From the NCBI RefSeq assembly GCF_009833965.1, contig NZ_CP047165.1, forward strand, positions 186,001 to 250,000: a stretch of DNA of 64,000 nucleotides. Direction: 5' to 3'. Positions 52,205 to 60,935 of this stretch are shown piece after piece. A program made the position numbers and the translations under genes. Origin of the DNA: Pelistega ratti (GTDB taxonomy: Bacteria; Pseudomonadota; Gammaproteobacteria; Burkholderiales; Burkholderiaceae_B). A model generated the notes under the pieces. That model worked only from the letters and a program-made list of their open reading frames with translations, did no database searches and was not told where the DNA came from. Position 1 is the stretch's first letter, and each line of letters opens with the position of its first letter.

Positions 52205-53158
52205 ATGGAACCTAAAGCAAGGCATATATTAATTGGTGCTTTTACAGTAGGATGTATTATCGCTATCCTTTTATTTGGATTATGGTTAACTCGATCAGGG
52301 ATTAATCAAAATAGCCAACGTTATGTTGTACACTTTAAAGAGAGTGTAAGTGGTTTATCTCGCGGTAGTGCTGTTTTATTCAGTGGTATGAGTGTGGGTG
52401 AAGTAGTTGATTTATCGCTTGATAAAAAAGATCCTAGTCATGTTTATGCACTTATCTCTGTCAAAAAAGAAGTCCCTTTACATGAAGGGGTGCAAGCCCG
52501 TTTGCAATTGATGGGGATTACAGGGCAACAAGTGATTGCATTAAGAGGCGGTGATACGACTAAACCGTTATTAATCCATTCAACCGTAGTTGAAAAAGAA
52601 GATGATTTACCTGTTATTACGGCAGTTCCCTCACCTTTAAGTGCTTTATTTGAGGGAGGGCAAAATGCTGTTTCTAATCTAACCGAGATTAGTGTAAACT
52701 TAAAAACATTATTTTCAAAAGAAAATATGCAACATATTGGTAATATTCTTAACCATATTGATAGTGTGACAGGTGCTGTAGCGAGTGAAGATGAAGCAAT
52801 TAAAAGTATCGTGAATGTTGCGAGTAAAAGTATGGTAGAACTCAATAAAACACTTGAGAGCTTTAGCCAGCTGGCAGGCAATATAACACATTTATTAAAT
52901 GATGAAGGGAAAAAAGCCTTATCTAGTGCTGTCAATGCAATGAATAGCTTAGCCGTATCAAGTCAGCATATCCAACGTCTTGTACTAAATAATGAAACCA
53001 ACTTAAATCAAGGGTTACAAGGGTTTAAAGAAATAACTCCTGCGATTATTGAATTTAAACGGGCGTTTGGTACATTACAAAATATTTTGCGTAATATGGA
53101 AGATAATCCTGCTGGGTACTTTATAGACGGCAGTTCATTAAAGGAATTTAAACCATGA
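52205..53158 (+). CDS. mlaD: MCE-domain (MlaD/PqiB-like) lipid transport protein
   Basis: The protein has an N-terminal membrane anchor (about 8-27, IGAFTVGCIIAILLFGLWLT) and one MCE domain at about 38-120 (YVVHFKESVSGLSRGSAVLFSGMSVGEV), which forms the periplasmic hexameric ring or tube that lipids cross. The remaining ~190 residues are helical and Asn/Ser-rich, longer than in E. coli MlaD (183). That fits the elongated MCE proteins of betaproteobacteria. It starts three bases after mlaF and overlaps the next gene by four bases. Confidence 0.9.
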   Translation: MEPKARHILIGAFTVGCIIAILLFGLWLTRSGINQNSQRYVVHFKESVSGLSRGSAVLFSGMSVGEVVDLSLDKKDPSHVYALISVKKEVPLHEGVQARLQLMGITGQQVIALRGGDTTKPLLIHSTVVEKEDDLPVITAVPSPLSALFEGGQNAVSNLTEISVNLKTLFSKENMQHIGNILNHIDSVTGAVASEDEAIKSIVNVASKSMVELNKTLESFSQLAGNITHLLNDEGKKALSSAVNAMNSLAVSSQHIQRLVLNNETNLNQGLQGFKEITPAIIEFKRAFGTLQNILRNMEDNPAGYFIDGSSLKEFKP

Positions 53159-53745
53159 AGTTAATTCGTCTTAGTATCGCTAGTTTAGCGGTAGTATTAG
53201 GGGCTTGTAGTATTTTACCGAGTAACCCACCTACAGATGCTTATCGTTTACCTGATAGCCAAGTGAGTGTTCAATTTGCACCAAAACAATTGGGTATTGT
53301 GATACCTGAACCGTATGCTAATCGTTTTCTTAATCATCAACGTTTAACGGTAGTGCTTGAAAACAACGAAGTACAGGCATATAGTGGAATAAATTGGGTA
53401 GATATTGTACCGAAAGTATTTAGAGATCGTTTAGTTGATGATTTTAGACGGGCAAGGGCATATCAAACTGTTGTTAAGAATGATGAGCTGATCAATTTAG
53501 ATCGCTTATTACAAACAGATATTCAGGCTTACCAGATTCAATATCAACAGGGTAAACCTTATGTGGTTATTGATGTGAATGTCGCTTTGATTAATCGCCG
53601 TCAGGGTAATATTATTGGGGCGAGTAATTTCCGTCAAGAAAGAGAACTCTCTTCGGCTCAGATAGAGACCGTAATGCAAGCATTTGGTGAAGTGAGTGAT
53701 CAAATGAATACGCAGATTTTACAGTGGGTTCGAGCGCAAGAGTAG
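53155..53745 (+). CDS. PqiC-like ABC-transport auxiliary lipoprotein
   Basis: A 196-residue lipoprotein (signal MKLIRLSIASLAVVLGAC, lipobox LGAC) of the ABC_trans_aux/PqiC family, which docks MCE tubes at the outer membrane. Family features are SVQFAPKQLGIVIPEPYANRFLN, NNEVQAYSGINWVDIVPKVFRDRL and the final SDQMNTQILQW. The four genes together form a complete lipid pathway from the outer membrane to the inner membrane: permease/STAS, ATPase, MCE protein and outer-membrane lipoprotein. An MlaC-like periplasmic shuttle is not adjacent, consistent with a tunnel-type rather than a shuttle-type system. Confidence 0.87.
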   Translation: MKLIRLSIASLAVVLGACSILPSNPPTDAYRLPDSQVSVQFAPKQLGIVIPEPYANRFLNHQRLTVVLENNEVQAYSGINWVDIVPKVFRDRLVDDFRRARAYQTVVKNDELINLDRLLQTDIQAYQIQYQQGKPYVVIDVNVALINRRQGNIIGASNFRQERELSSAQIETVMQAFGEVSDQMNTQILQWVRAQE

Positions 53746-53756
53746 GGTAATTTATC

Positions 53757-54209
53757 ATGAAAGTCCTTATCCAAAAAGTATCTCAAGCCTCTGTAACAGT
53801 AGAACAACAGTGCGTTGCTCAGATTAATGAAGGATTATTATTACTAGTTGGTATTGGGCATGAGGATACACAGGAAGATATTGACTATTTAGTGCGTAAA
53901 ATTAGTCAGATGCGAATCTTTGAAGATGAACAGGGTGTGATGAATTTATCGGTTTTAGATAAAAAAGCAGATGTACTCTGTGTTAGTCAATTTACATTAA
54001 TGGCATCGACTAAAAAAGGGAATCGTCCTTCTTATAGCCAAGCAGCACGTCCTGAAATTGCTTTACCCCTTTTTGATACTTTTGTCGATCAGATGGCTCA
54101 AACAATAGGAAAGCCTGTTCCTAAAGGGGTATTTGGTGCTTTTATGGAGGTAGCCTTGACCAATAGTGGCCCTGTTACAATATGGGTAGATAGTAAACAG
54201 TTGGTATAA
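53757..54209 (+). CDS. dtd: D-aminoacyl-tRNA deacylase
   Basis: Dtd frees tRNA that was wrongly charged with D-amino acids or glycine. The 150-residue protein has the two defining motifs, SQFTL (in VLCVSQFTLMAS) and the C-terminal GPVTI (in NSGPVTIWVDS), and the family core MRIFEDEQGVMNLSV. It follows the Mla-like genes by 11 bases and precedes fetA by one base, so it is probably on the same mRNA. Confidence 0.97.
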   Translation: MKVLIQKVSQASVTVEQQCVAQINEGLLLLVGIGHEDTQEDIDYLVRKISQMRIFEDEQGVMNLSVLDKKADVLCVSQFTLMASTKKGNRPSYSQAARPEIALPLFDTFVDQMAQTIGKPVPKGVFGAFMEVALTNSGPVTIWVDSKQLV

Positions 54210-54210
54210 T

Positions 54211-54900
54211 ATGGTGGGTGTAGAAGATACCAATGCGTTGGTACGATTTGAAGGATTATCACGTTATGATACATTAAGTGGACGTGTTTTTTTTAAATCC
54301 TTTTCGCAGGCAATTTATCCTAATGATCGAATTTTATTAGATGGTGCTTCTGGTGCAGGAAAGTCTGTATTTTTACGGACATTGGCATTTTTGGATCAGA
54401 TGCAAGAAGGGGTAATTTATTTTAAAAATGAAGCTATCACTCCCAAAAATGTGACTTATTACCGTAGTCAAGTTGCATATGTGCATCAACAGGCTATCCT
54501 TTTTGAAGGAACAGTCGAAGAAAATATTCATTTACCTTGGCAGCTAAAAATACACCAAGGCAAAGTATTTGATCAGTCTCTATTAATGACTTATTTATCA
54601 TGTCTTGAAAAACCAGCAGATTTTTTAAAAAAATCAAGTAAAACATTATCAGGGGGAGAACAACAAATTTGCCATTTATTGAGAACATTAATGCTAAATC
54701 CAAGTGTTCTTTTATTAGATGAGCCAACATCTGCTTTAGATGCTGAGGCAGTTATTCTTGTTGAAAACTTACTGAATCATTGGTGTCATCAAGATAAAGC
54801 ATGGGTTTGGGTCAGTCATGATCAAGGGCAAAAACAACGAGTAGGGCAACAACAGTGGCGAATTGATCAAGCTACTATTACGGTAGGGAATAATATATGA
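54211..54900 (+). CDS. fetA: FetA/YbbL-type ABC transporter ATPase
   Basis: In E. coli, FetAB exports iron and gives protection under peroxide stress. The 229-residue ATPase shows Walker A GASGAGKSVFLR, the Q-loop VAYVHQQAILFEG, the signature LSGGEQQICHLLR, Walker B VLLLDEPTSALDA and VSHDQGQ. It pairs with the UPF0014 permease that follows with a four-base overlap (ATGA). Together with the importing TonB system upstream, this suggests two-way control of iron. That is inference from family function. Confidence 0.88.
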   Translation: MVGVEDTNALVRFEGLSRYDTLSGRVFFKSFSQAIYPNDRILLDGASGAGKSVFLRTLAFLDQMQEGVIYFKNEAITPKNVTYYRSQVAYVHQQAILFEGTVEENIHLPWQLKIHQGKVFDQSLLMTYLSCLEKPADFLKKSSKTLSGGEQQICHLLRTLMLNPSVLLLDEPTSALDAEAVILVENLLNHWCHQDKAWVWVSHDQGQKQRVGQQQWRIDQATITVGNNI

Positions 54901-55697
54901 GTCCTTATGAAATAACGTGGATAGATATCGCAATAGCTGCCTCATTAGTGCTTATTAATGGTGTTATTTCTTTTACGCTTCGATTAGGATTAGGGAAGTC
55001 TTTGCTTATTGGCAGTATCCGTACGATAGTACAATTAAGTCTGATTGGTTTAATTTTACGTTGGGTATTTGCACTTGATAATGTCTTTATTGTGCTAGGT
55101 ATCTTGTTAATGATGACTACAGTAGCGGCTTTTTCTGTTAAAGGAAGAATGCCAGTGATATATACAGGACTCTTTCAAGATACTTTTATTGCGATTTTTT
55201 TACCGTCATGGGTTATTTTATTTATTGGGGTTAATATTGTATTGCACGTAGAACCTTGGTATAAGCCACAATATATTATTCCTATTGCGGGTATGATTAT
55301 TGGTAATGTACTAACAGGTGTGTCTCTTGTGATGGATAGATTGTTATCTGAGTTAAAAGATAAACAAGGTGAGATTGAAACATTAATTACACTAGGGGCA
55401 ACCTCTTGGGAGGCCTATGAAAAAAGAGCCAAAAAAGCCATAAAAGCAGGTATGATGCCTACTATTAATAGTATGATGGTCGTTGGCTTAGTGAGCTTAC
55501 CCGGAATGATGACAGGGCAAGTCTTGGCTGGTCAAGATCCTGAACAGGCTGTCCGTTATCAAATTATGATGATGTTCTTTTTAACAGCAACAACAGGTTT
55601 GGCTTGTATTTTAGTCGTATTTGCAGTATTTAAACGTATTTTTAATAAGAATGGGGTTTTTCTTTCTCAACGACTTATCGATATAAAAACATCATGA
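54897..55697 (+). CDS. fetB: FetB/YbbM-type (UPF0014) ABC transporter permease
   Basis: A 266-residue inner-membrane protein with seven or so hydrophobic segments that forms the FetAB iron exporter with the preceding ATPase. The family motifs include LRLGLGKSLLIGSIRTIVQLSLIG at the start and PIAGMIIGNVLTGVSLVMDR. The highly conserved EIETLITLGATSWEA region is present as GEIETLITLGATSWEAYEK, followed by LVSLPGMMTGQVLAGQDP. It overlaps both neighbours by four bases, indicating translational coupling. Confidence 0.9.
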   Translation: MSPYEITWIDIAIAASLVLINGVISFTLRLGLGKSLLIGSIRTIVQLSLIGLILRWVFALDNVFIVLGILLMMTTVAAFSVKGRMPVIYTGLFQDTFIAIFLPSWVILFIGVNIVLHVEPWYKPQYIIPIAGMIIGNVLTGVSLVMDRLLSELKDKQGEIETLITLGATSWEAYEKRAKKAIKAGMMPTINSMMVVGLVSLPGMMTGQVLAGQDPEQAVRYQIMMMFFLTATTGLACILVVFAVFKRIFNKNGVFLSQRLIDIKTS

Positions 55698-56812
55698 TAG
55701 AACCGACTTACTTAATAATAGATGATGAACCTTTGATTTGGCAATCTGAACATCAAGCTAAACTACCGAAACAGTATATAAAAGTAGATGATACCTTAAC
55801 CGCAAATAAAGCCTTACAATTTGCACGTTCAGGGTGTGCTATGATTTGGCAAGGTGATTTTATCAATGCGAAGCAACTCTTGAGTGCGATGGCAAGAAAA
55901 ATTGATCGGAAAAAAAGTAAAGTTGCCCCCGATATTCAGACACAATTTCATCTTTACCGTTTAGCACAAGCGCAAAAGGCACAATTATTAGGAATGTTGT
56001 TAATCCGAGTGGAAAAAGACTTTTTGATTCAACTAAGACGAGCCCCTGATATTAAAGCGGCTGCTGAGCAAGTATGGTCTTGGCAAGCCCCTTTTGTTGT
56101 TTCTTTAAGAGAGTTGTTAGGTGTTATTGGTGCTTATGAATGGCGAAAAAAAGGTGTGTCAGTGCCGGTATTAGGTGCAAAAATATATCCCTTTTATGGT
56201 GTTTTTTCTCCTATTCGGGGAGAGTATATTGATTTAGTGGCAAACGCACCTCTGCCTGAAAAAAGAGATCTTGCTATTGAGATTGGGGTAGGGACAGGCG
56301 TTTTATCCGCTGTGCTGGCGAGACGAGGATATACAACTGTATTAGCAACGGATACTTCGGATAGAGCGGTAGCGTGTGCAACATATAATATCAAGCAATT
56401 AGGCATTGATAAGCAGGTACAGATTATGAATCAGGCTTTTTTTCCTGATCAAAAAGCGGATTTAATCCTTTGTAATCCTCCTTGGCTACCCTCAAAAGCA
56501 AGTACAACATTAGAATCAGCGGTATATGATCCGCAAAGTATGATGTTAAAAGGTTTTTTAGCAGGATTAGCTGATCATTTGAACCCTCAAGGACAAGGGT
56601 GGCTAATTTTATCGGATTTAGCTGAACATTTATCACTAAGAACAAGGGAAGAGTTATTAACATGGATTACCCTAGCAGGATTAAAGGTTGTGGCTAAATA
56701 TGATACGCAGCCTAAACATAAAAAAGTAATGAATGATACAAGTCCCTTAGCGATGGCAAGGCAACAAGAAATAACAAGCCTTTGGGTGTTAGAGGCTGTA
56801 TCCGACTTATAA
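55694..56812 (+). CDS. Class I SAM-dependent methyltransferase with an NPPW motif
   Basis: A 372-residue protein. Its C-terminal half (about 185-310) is a Rossmann methyltransferase with the SAM loop AIEIGVGTGVLSAVLARRGY and ATDTSDRAVACATYN. The catalytic NPPW in LILCNPPWLPSK takes the place of the NPPY found in N6-adenine and N5-glutamine methyltransferases (HemK/TrmN6 type). The N-terminal ~170 residues have no domain I recognise, though they contain SLRELLGVIGAYEWRKKGV. The substrate is not predictable. It overlaps fetB by four bases and ends the operon. Confidence 0.82.
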   Translation: MIEPTYLIIDDEPLIWQSEHQAKLPKQYIKVDDTLTANKALQFARSGCAMIWQGDFINAKQLLSAMARKIDRKKSKVAPDIQTQFHLYRLAQAQKAQLLGMLLIRVEKDFLIQLRRAPDIKAAAEQVWSWQAPFVVSLRELLGVIGAYEWRKKGVSVPVLGAKIYPFYGVFSPIRGEYIDLVANAPLPEKRDLAIEIGVGTGVLSAVLARRGYTTVLATDTSDRAVACATYNIKQLGIDKQVQIMNQAFFPDQKADLILCNPPWLPSKASTTLESAVYDPQSMMLKGFLAGLADHLNPQGQGWLILSDLAEHLSLRTREELLTWITLAGLKVVAKYDTQPKHKKVMNDTSPLAMARQQEITSLWVLEAVSDL

Positions 56813-56840
56813 TAGTTTTGTAATTTGCTAATTGCTTGAA

Positions 56841-56876
56841 TAGGTTTTTGCTTTACTTATAAAATTTGTTTAATTA
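56841..56876. repeat. Dispersed intergenic repeat, copy D (diverged)
   Basis: TAGGTTTTTGCTTTACTTAT followed by AAAATTTGTTTAATTA aligns with copies A and C around the AAAA-T-TCG-TT core, with more changes. Confidence 0.35.
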
Positions 56877-57017
56877 TTAACGATTTTTATGGGTGTTTTT
56901 TTAGGAAAAGTCCTCTTACTGTTATTTAACACTATTCTAGATAGTAAATAGATTTTAATGTTTAAATATTAATGACTTTTCTAGTGTTAGTCATGATTAA
57001 AAATGAAAGAATTTTTA

Positions 57018-57072
57018 ATCAAAGACGGATAGATAATATGAAATATTATTACCTATCATCCGTCTTTTAATA
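57018..57072. terminator. Long hairpin terminator between the methyltransferase and the lipoprotein gene
   Basis: AAAGACGGAT (57021-57030) pairs with ATCCGTCTTT (57058-57067), with further interrupted pairing inside (ATAATA with TATTAT). It is placed between convergent genes. Confidence 0.75.
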
Positions 57073-57078
57073 TATTCA

Positions 57079-57336
57079 TTAGTGGCAAGAGAACGTCATA
57101 AAATAGGAATCATCAGGAGCACCTGATCCAACAGGAGGTAGCTGTTGGATATTACCCACTTGTTGTGGTGCGCATAATTGCTGAGCTGTTGCCATACAAC
57201 CTTCCCAATTGGGTTCACTATTGGCATTATGCGAGCATTTAAGACCAAAACTATTACGGTTGCTTAGATCAATATTACCCGTTGTGGTACAAGCTGCTAA
57301 TAAGGCGGCGAGAGAAATAATAATGAGTTTTTTCAT
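57079..57336 (-). CDS. Small cysteine-containing lipoprotein of unknown function
   Basis: An 85-residue protein starting at 57336 (MKKLIIISLAALLAAC), with lipobox LAAC, so it should be lipid-anchored. The mature part holds four further cysteines (LKCSHN, EGCMATAQQLCAP and a final FSCH), which could form two disulfides in the periplasm. GNIDLSNRNSFGLKC and the Pro/Gln-rich centre match no domain I know. It stands alone. Confidence 0.7.
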   Translation of the reverse strand: MKKLIIISLAALLAACTTTGNIDLSNRNSFGLKCSHNANSEPNWEGCMATAQQLCAPQQVGNIQQLPPVGSGAPDDSYFMTFSCH

Positions 57337-57792
57337 AGAAATAATTCTTGGTGAAAGTAGCATAAAATTTATCTACCTAGTAAAAGACCTTGGCAGTTTT
57401 GTTAAATAGCCTAGTGGTATTTACTAAAGTATTTTCATTATAACATTGTAAATTTTAGAGTTATAGCATTATATGGTACGCTTGCAACAGTTTACGGATG
57501 GGGAATGTTATTTTTAGGGCGTGTTGGCGTGTTATTTTTTAGCTGGTAGTGTAGTAGATTATTTTTGCTCAAGTAAAAAGGGAAGTCGTGATATTGAGTT
57601 GGTCTAAATAATTTACGCTTTCGTATCAGTAAAAGATATAAATGCTTTATAAAGAAAGAGGGGGGTTTATTATTAAAAGATAAAAATAGTTTTTTTGAAA
57701 CCAAGCGTAATGAATAATTGATAAGTGTATTTTCTAAAATAGTATTATTTGTTATGCTGATAAGAGTCGTTTATTATTAATGAGGAGTCTTA
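57337..57792. other. Non-coding region upstream of the small exported protein
   Basis: About 455 AT-rich bases. The longest frame (57492-57704, minus strand) has no ribosome site or protein character. No RNA gene is recognised. Confidence 0.5.
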
Positions 57793-58152
57793 ATGATGAA
57801 AAAGAAAGTGCTATTATGGTGCATGGTTCTATCAAGTGTTATGGCAAGTGCTGTTGCTCAAGAAGTAGATAATCGACCGGCTTCTCAAAAAGCACAAGAT
57901 GTTTATGTTGAGCCAACCTTACGAATGACACAAACACAGACAATAGGGATTACCGATGATAAAACGCAACAAGTATCTGTTGTTGGTGTTGAAACGAAAA
58001 CATCAGTAATCGATCACCAAGGTAATGTGATTGAATCAAGTGAAGAAAGAACAGATGTTCAACCCATTGAACAGAAAGCGATACCGCAAGTACCTGCACA
58101 AAAAGCACCTATAGAGAAAGCCATTACCGATAAAAGTCGTTCAATGCCATAA
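57793..58152 (+). CDS. Small exported protein of unknown function
   Basis: A 119-residue protein with a signal peptide (MKKKVLLWCMVLSSVMASAVAQ, cleavage probably after AVA). The mature part is hydrophilic, with many Gln, Thr and Val residues and a Pro/Lys/Ala-rich end (QVPAQKAPIEKA). It has no cysteine after the signal, so it is soluble, not lipidated. No domain is recognised. A GAGGAG site precedes the start, and a strong terminator follows, supporting a real single-gene unit. Confidence 0.65.
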   Translation: MMKKKVLLWCMVLSSVMASAVAQEVDNRPASQKAQDVYVEPTLRMTQTQTIGITDDKTQQVSVVGVETKTSVIDHQGNVIESSEERTDVQPIEQKAIPQVPAQKAPIEKAITDKSRSMP

Positions 58153-58170
58153 GGTGAGATGACGATATTA

Positions 58171-58221
58171 AATAACACCATTTAGTCTTTTTAATATGAT
58201 TAAATGGTGTTATTTTTTTAT
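58171..58221 (+). terminator. Terminator of the small exported protein gene
   Basis: Perfect 14-bp stem AATAACACCATTTA (58171-58184) with TAAATGGTGTTATT (58201-58214), followed by TTTTT. Confidence 0.9.
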
Positions 58222-58350
58222 CCTTTAATTTTAAGATTGAAGTACAGCACGTTACATCATCAATTGAAAGTGTAAGAGGGCTATATGGTACTTTGGTGCG
58301 TTTATTAGAAAATTTTTAAACGTATCTAAAAACTTAACCCTATATCAAAT

Positions 58351-59298
58351 TTATTCTATATTTTGAGCCTGTTCTCTGAGTTGTTCAACTAATAGTTTGA
58401 GTTCAATCACTGCTTGTGTGATTTCAATAGCGGTTGATTTTGAACCTAATGTATTAATCTCTCGATTCATTTCTTGAAAAAGAAAATCAAGACGCTTTCC
58501 AAGGCTTTGTTTATTTTTGGTTTGCGGAATATCTGCTTCTGAAATAACTTGTTGATGGCTGAGTAAAGTATGTAGTTCTTTTTGATGTGAGTCTAATCGA
58601 TCTAACTCTTCAGCAACATCAATACGCAAGCTAAAGAGAGAAGATTCGGCGGCAATACGAGCGCTGAGTTCTTCTCCTTTAATTTGCTCAAATCCATTTG
58701 GGGCAATATTTTCAAGAACTTCGCGTAATTTACGGCTTAGCTTTTCTTGGTACTCTACCTGTGTTTGAGGTAAACGTTCTTTGACTTTATTAAGAATTTC
58801 TTGAATTTGATGCGTATAGGCTAGCATGGTTTCTGCTAGGCGATAACCTTCTCTTGCACGCATTAGGATAAAGGTATCTAGGGCTTTATGTAAGGTTGAA
58901 ATACAGAGTGTTTGCCATTGCTTACTTATTTCATCATCTTTAGTCGTTTGTTGATTGAGGCTAAGCGTAATAAGCTCTTGCAAAGAGGGGGCTTTGGTTT
59001 CAGGAATAAATTCTCTTGCTTGAATAAGCTGTTGTTTCAGGGCATTAAGTAAATTCTTATCAAGTTGAATATTGTCAGTATTTTTATTTTTCGTCAGACT
59101 AATACGGACTTCTACTTTACCCCGACTAAGGCGATTATTTAGGATTTCGCGTAGTGTGTTTTCGATTATCCGACATTCATCAGGAATACGAAAATGTAAG
59201 TCTAAAAAACGGTTATTAACACTTTTAAGTTCAATCGTGAGTTGTCCCAGTTCATGTTCATTTTGCTGGCTAGCAAAAGCAGTCATACTATATATCAT
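58351..59298 (-). CDS. YicC family endoribonuclease
   Basis: YicC proteins are metal-dependent endoribonucleases that trigger degradation of some small RNAs with PNPase. The 315-residue protein begins MIYSMTAFA (family MIYSMTGFA) and contains ELKSVNNRFLDLHFRIP and RGKVEVRISL. The C-terminal DUF1732 part has DVAEELDRLDSHQKELHTLL, and GKRLDFLFQEMNREINTLGSK is the conserved C-terminal region with likely metal ligands. It is divergent from rph, the pairing seen in relatives. Confidence 0.93.
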   Translation of the reverse strand: MIYSMTAFASQQNEHELGQLTIELKSVNNRFLDLHFRIPDECRIIENTLREILNNRLSRGKVEVRISLTKNKNTDNIQLDKNLLNALKQQLIQAREFIPETKAPSLQELITLSLNQQTTKDDEISKQWQTLCISTLHKALDTFILMRAREGYRLAETMLAYTHQIQEILNKVKERLPQTQVEYQEKLSRKLREVLENIAPNGFEQIKGEELSARIAAESSLFSLRIDVAEELDRLDSHQKELHTLLSHQQVISEADIPQTKNKQSLGKRLDFLFQEMNREINTLGSKSTAIEITQAVIELKLLVEQLREQAQNIE

Positions 59299-59416
59299 TA
59301 TATTAACTCTTTGGTTTTTTAAGGAAGTAATATCGTTTACAATCTATACCATTAGGCTAAAATAGGTCTTTCTAACCAGACCAATGTTCTCTATTTTACT
59401 AGAAAGCGAGTAGTTT

Positions 59417-60151
59417 ATGAGTAATTCTTCTTTTTCACGGGTGAGTGGGCGTGCATTTGATGGCTTGCGTCCTGTTTATATTCAACGATCTTATACGGCT
59501 TATGCAGAAGGTTCTGTCCTTATCCAGATAGGTAATACCCATGTATTATGTAATGCCAGTGTTTTAGAAAAAGTTCCTCCTTTCTTAAAAGATACAGGAA
59601 AAGGATGGGTAACGGCTGAATATGGTATGTTACCGCGAGCAACGCATTCTCGTATGGATAGAGAGGCTGCCAAAGGTAAGCAATCAGGAAGAACACAAGA
59701 GATTCAACGTTTAATTGGTCGTAGCTTGCGTGCGGTAGTTGATTTGGAAAAATTAGGGGCGAGAACCATTCATATCGATTGTGATGTTATTCAGGCAGAT
59801 GGTGGTACACGTTGTGCGAGTATTACAGGGGCTTGGATTGCTTTAGCAGATGCTATTCAACAATTAATAGCGAAGGGAATATTAACGGAAAATCCGATAA
59901 AAGATAATGTTGCTGCTATTTCTGTGGGGATAGTCAATGGACAAACCGTTTTGGATCTGGATTATGTAGAAGATTCAGCCTGTGATGCAGATATGAATAT
60001 TGTGATGACAGGGGCAGAACAATTTGTTGAAATACAGGGAACGGCAGAAGGGCAAACCTTTGCTCGTCAGGAATTGGATCAATTATTGCAATTGGCTCAA
60101 AAGGGTATTAGTGAATTAATTCAATTACAAAACCAATCACGTACAGAATAG
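59417..60151 (+). CDS. rph: Ribonuclease PH
   Basis: RNase PH is a phosphorolytic 3'-5' exoribonuclease that trims tRNA 3' ends and degrades rRNA. The 244-residue protein has the family sequence [54 protein letters not shown] and the phosphate-binding [13 protein letters not shown]. The catalytic aspartates lie in [15 protein letters not shown]. It is complete, unlike the truncated E. coli K-12 gene. rdgB follows after 11 bases. Confidence 0.97.
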   Translation: MSNSSFSRVSGRAFDGLRPVYIQRSYTAYAEGSVLIQIGNTHVLCNASVLEKVPPFLKDTGKGWVTAEYGMLPRATHSRMDREAAKGKQSGRTQEIQRLIGRSLRAVVDLEKLGARTIHIDCDVIQADGGTRCASITGAWIALADAIQQLIAKGILTENPIKDNVAAISVGIVNGQTVLDLDYVEDSACDADMNIVMTGAEQFVEIQGTAEGQTFARQELDQLLQLAQKGISELIQLQNQSRTE

Positions 60152-60162
60152 AGAGATGATAA

Positions 60163-60762
60163 ATGAATAAAATTGTTTTAGCATCAAATAATAAAGGAAA
60201 ACTGGCAGAGTTTCAGGCGTTATTTCAACCATTAGGGATTGAATTAATTAATCAAGGAGCATTAGGGGTAGGTGAGTGTGAAGAACCTTATTTTACTTTT
60301 TTAGAAAATGCATTAGCTAAAGCAAGATTTGCAAGCCACCATACAGGATTACCTGCTATTGCCGATGATTCTGGTCTAGTTGTGCCTGCCTTAGATGGTG
60401 CGCCGGGGGTATTATCTGCTCGTTATGCACAGACACAAGGCGGAGAAAAATCAGATGCAGCTAATAATGCGTATTTATTAAAAGCCTTAGAAGGTGTTGA
60501 AAACCGTCAGTGTTTCTATGTGGCTTGCTTGGTCTATGTTCGTTCAGCACATGATCCTTGTCCTATGGTAGCACAAGCATTTTGGCAAGGAGAAATCATT
60601 GATCAGGCACGTGGAGAAAATGGTTTTGGGTATGATCCCCATTTTTATATCCCTACATTAGATAAAACAGCGGCTGAATTATTGCCAGAAGAAAAAAATA
60701 AAATTAGCCATCGAGCAAAGGCCTTAAAAATATTATTAGAGATGATTAAAGCACATACATAA
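60163..60762 (+). CDS. rdgB: Inosine/xanthosine triphosphate pyrophosphatase (RdgB/HAM1)
   Basis: RdgB removes ITP, XTP and dITP from the nucleotide pool. The 199-residue protein starts KIVLASNNKGKLAEFQ, with the SNNxxK substrate motif. The region TFLENALAKARFASHHTGLPAIADDSGLVVPAL holds the metal and catalytic acids, and GFGYDPHFYIP and the final SHRAKAL complete the family pattern. It is in the usual rph-rdgB-hemW order. Confidence 0.97.
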   Translation: MNKIVLASNNKGKLAEFQALFQPLGIELINQGALGVGECEEPYFTFLENALAKARFASHHTGLPAIADDSGLVVPALDGAPGVLSARYAQTQGGEKSDAANNAYLLKALEGVENRQCFYVACLVYVRSAHDPCPMVAQAFWQGEIIDQARGENGFGYDPHFYIPTLDKTAAELLPEEKNKISHRAKALKILLEMIKAHT

Positions 60763-60935
60763 AATAGGTTTTCACTTTGTCTATTGACCATATAACGTAC
60801 AATGATGGTACTTTATACTAAGGGTAATGATAAAGAGTTGTGGACGTTAAAATAAACTTTCCAGTATCTAGTCGTATAAAGGTAAATATCCTAAAAAGAG
60901 TATGGTTAGTATCATAAAGATAGATAGTATTCAAT

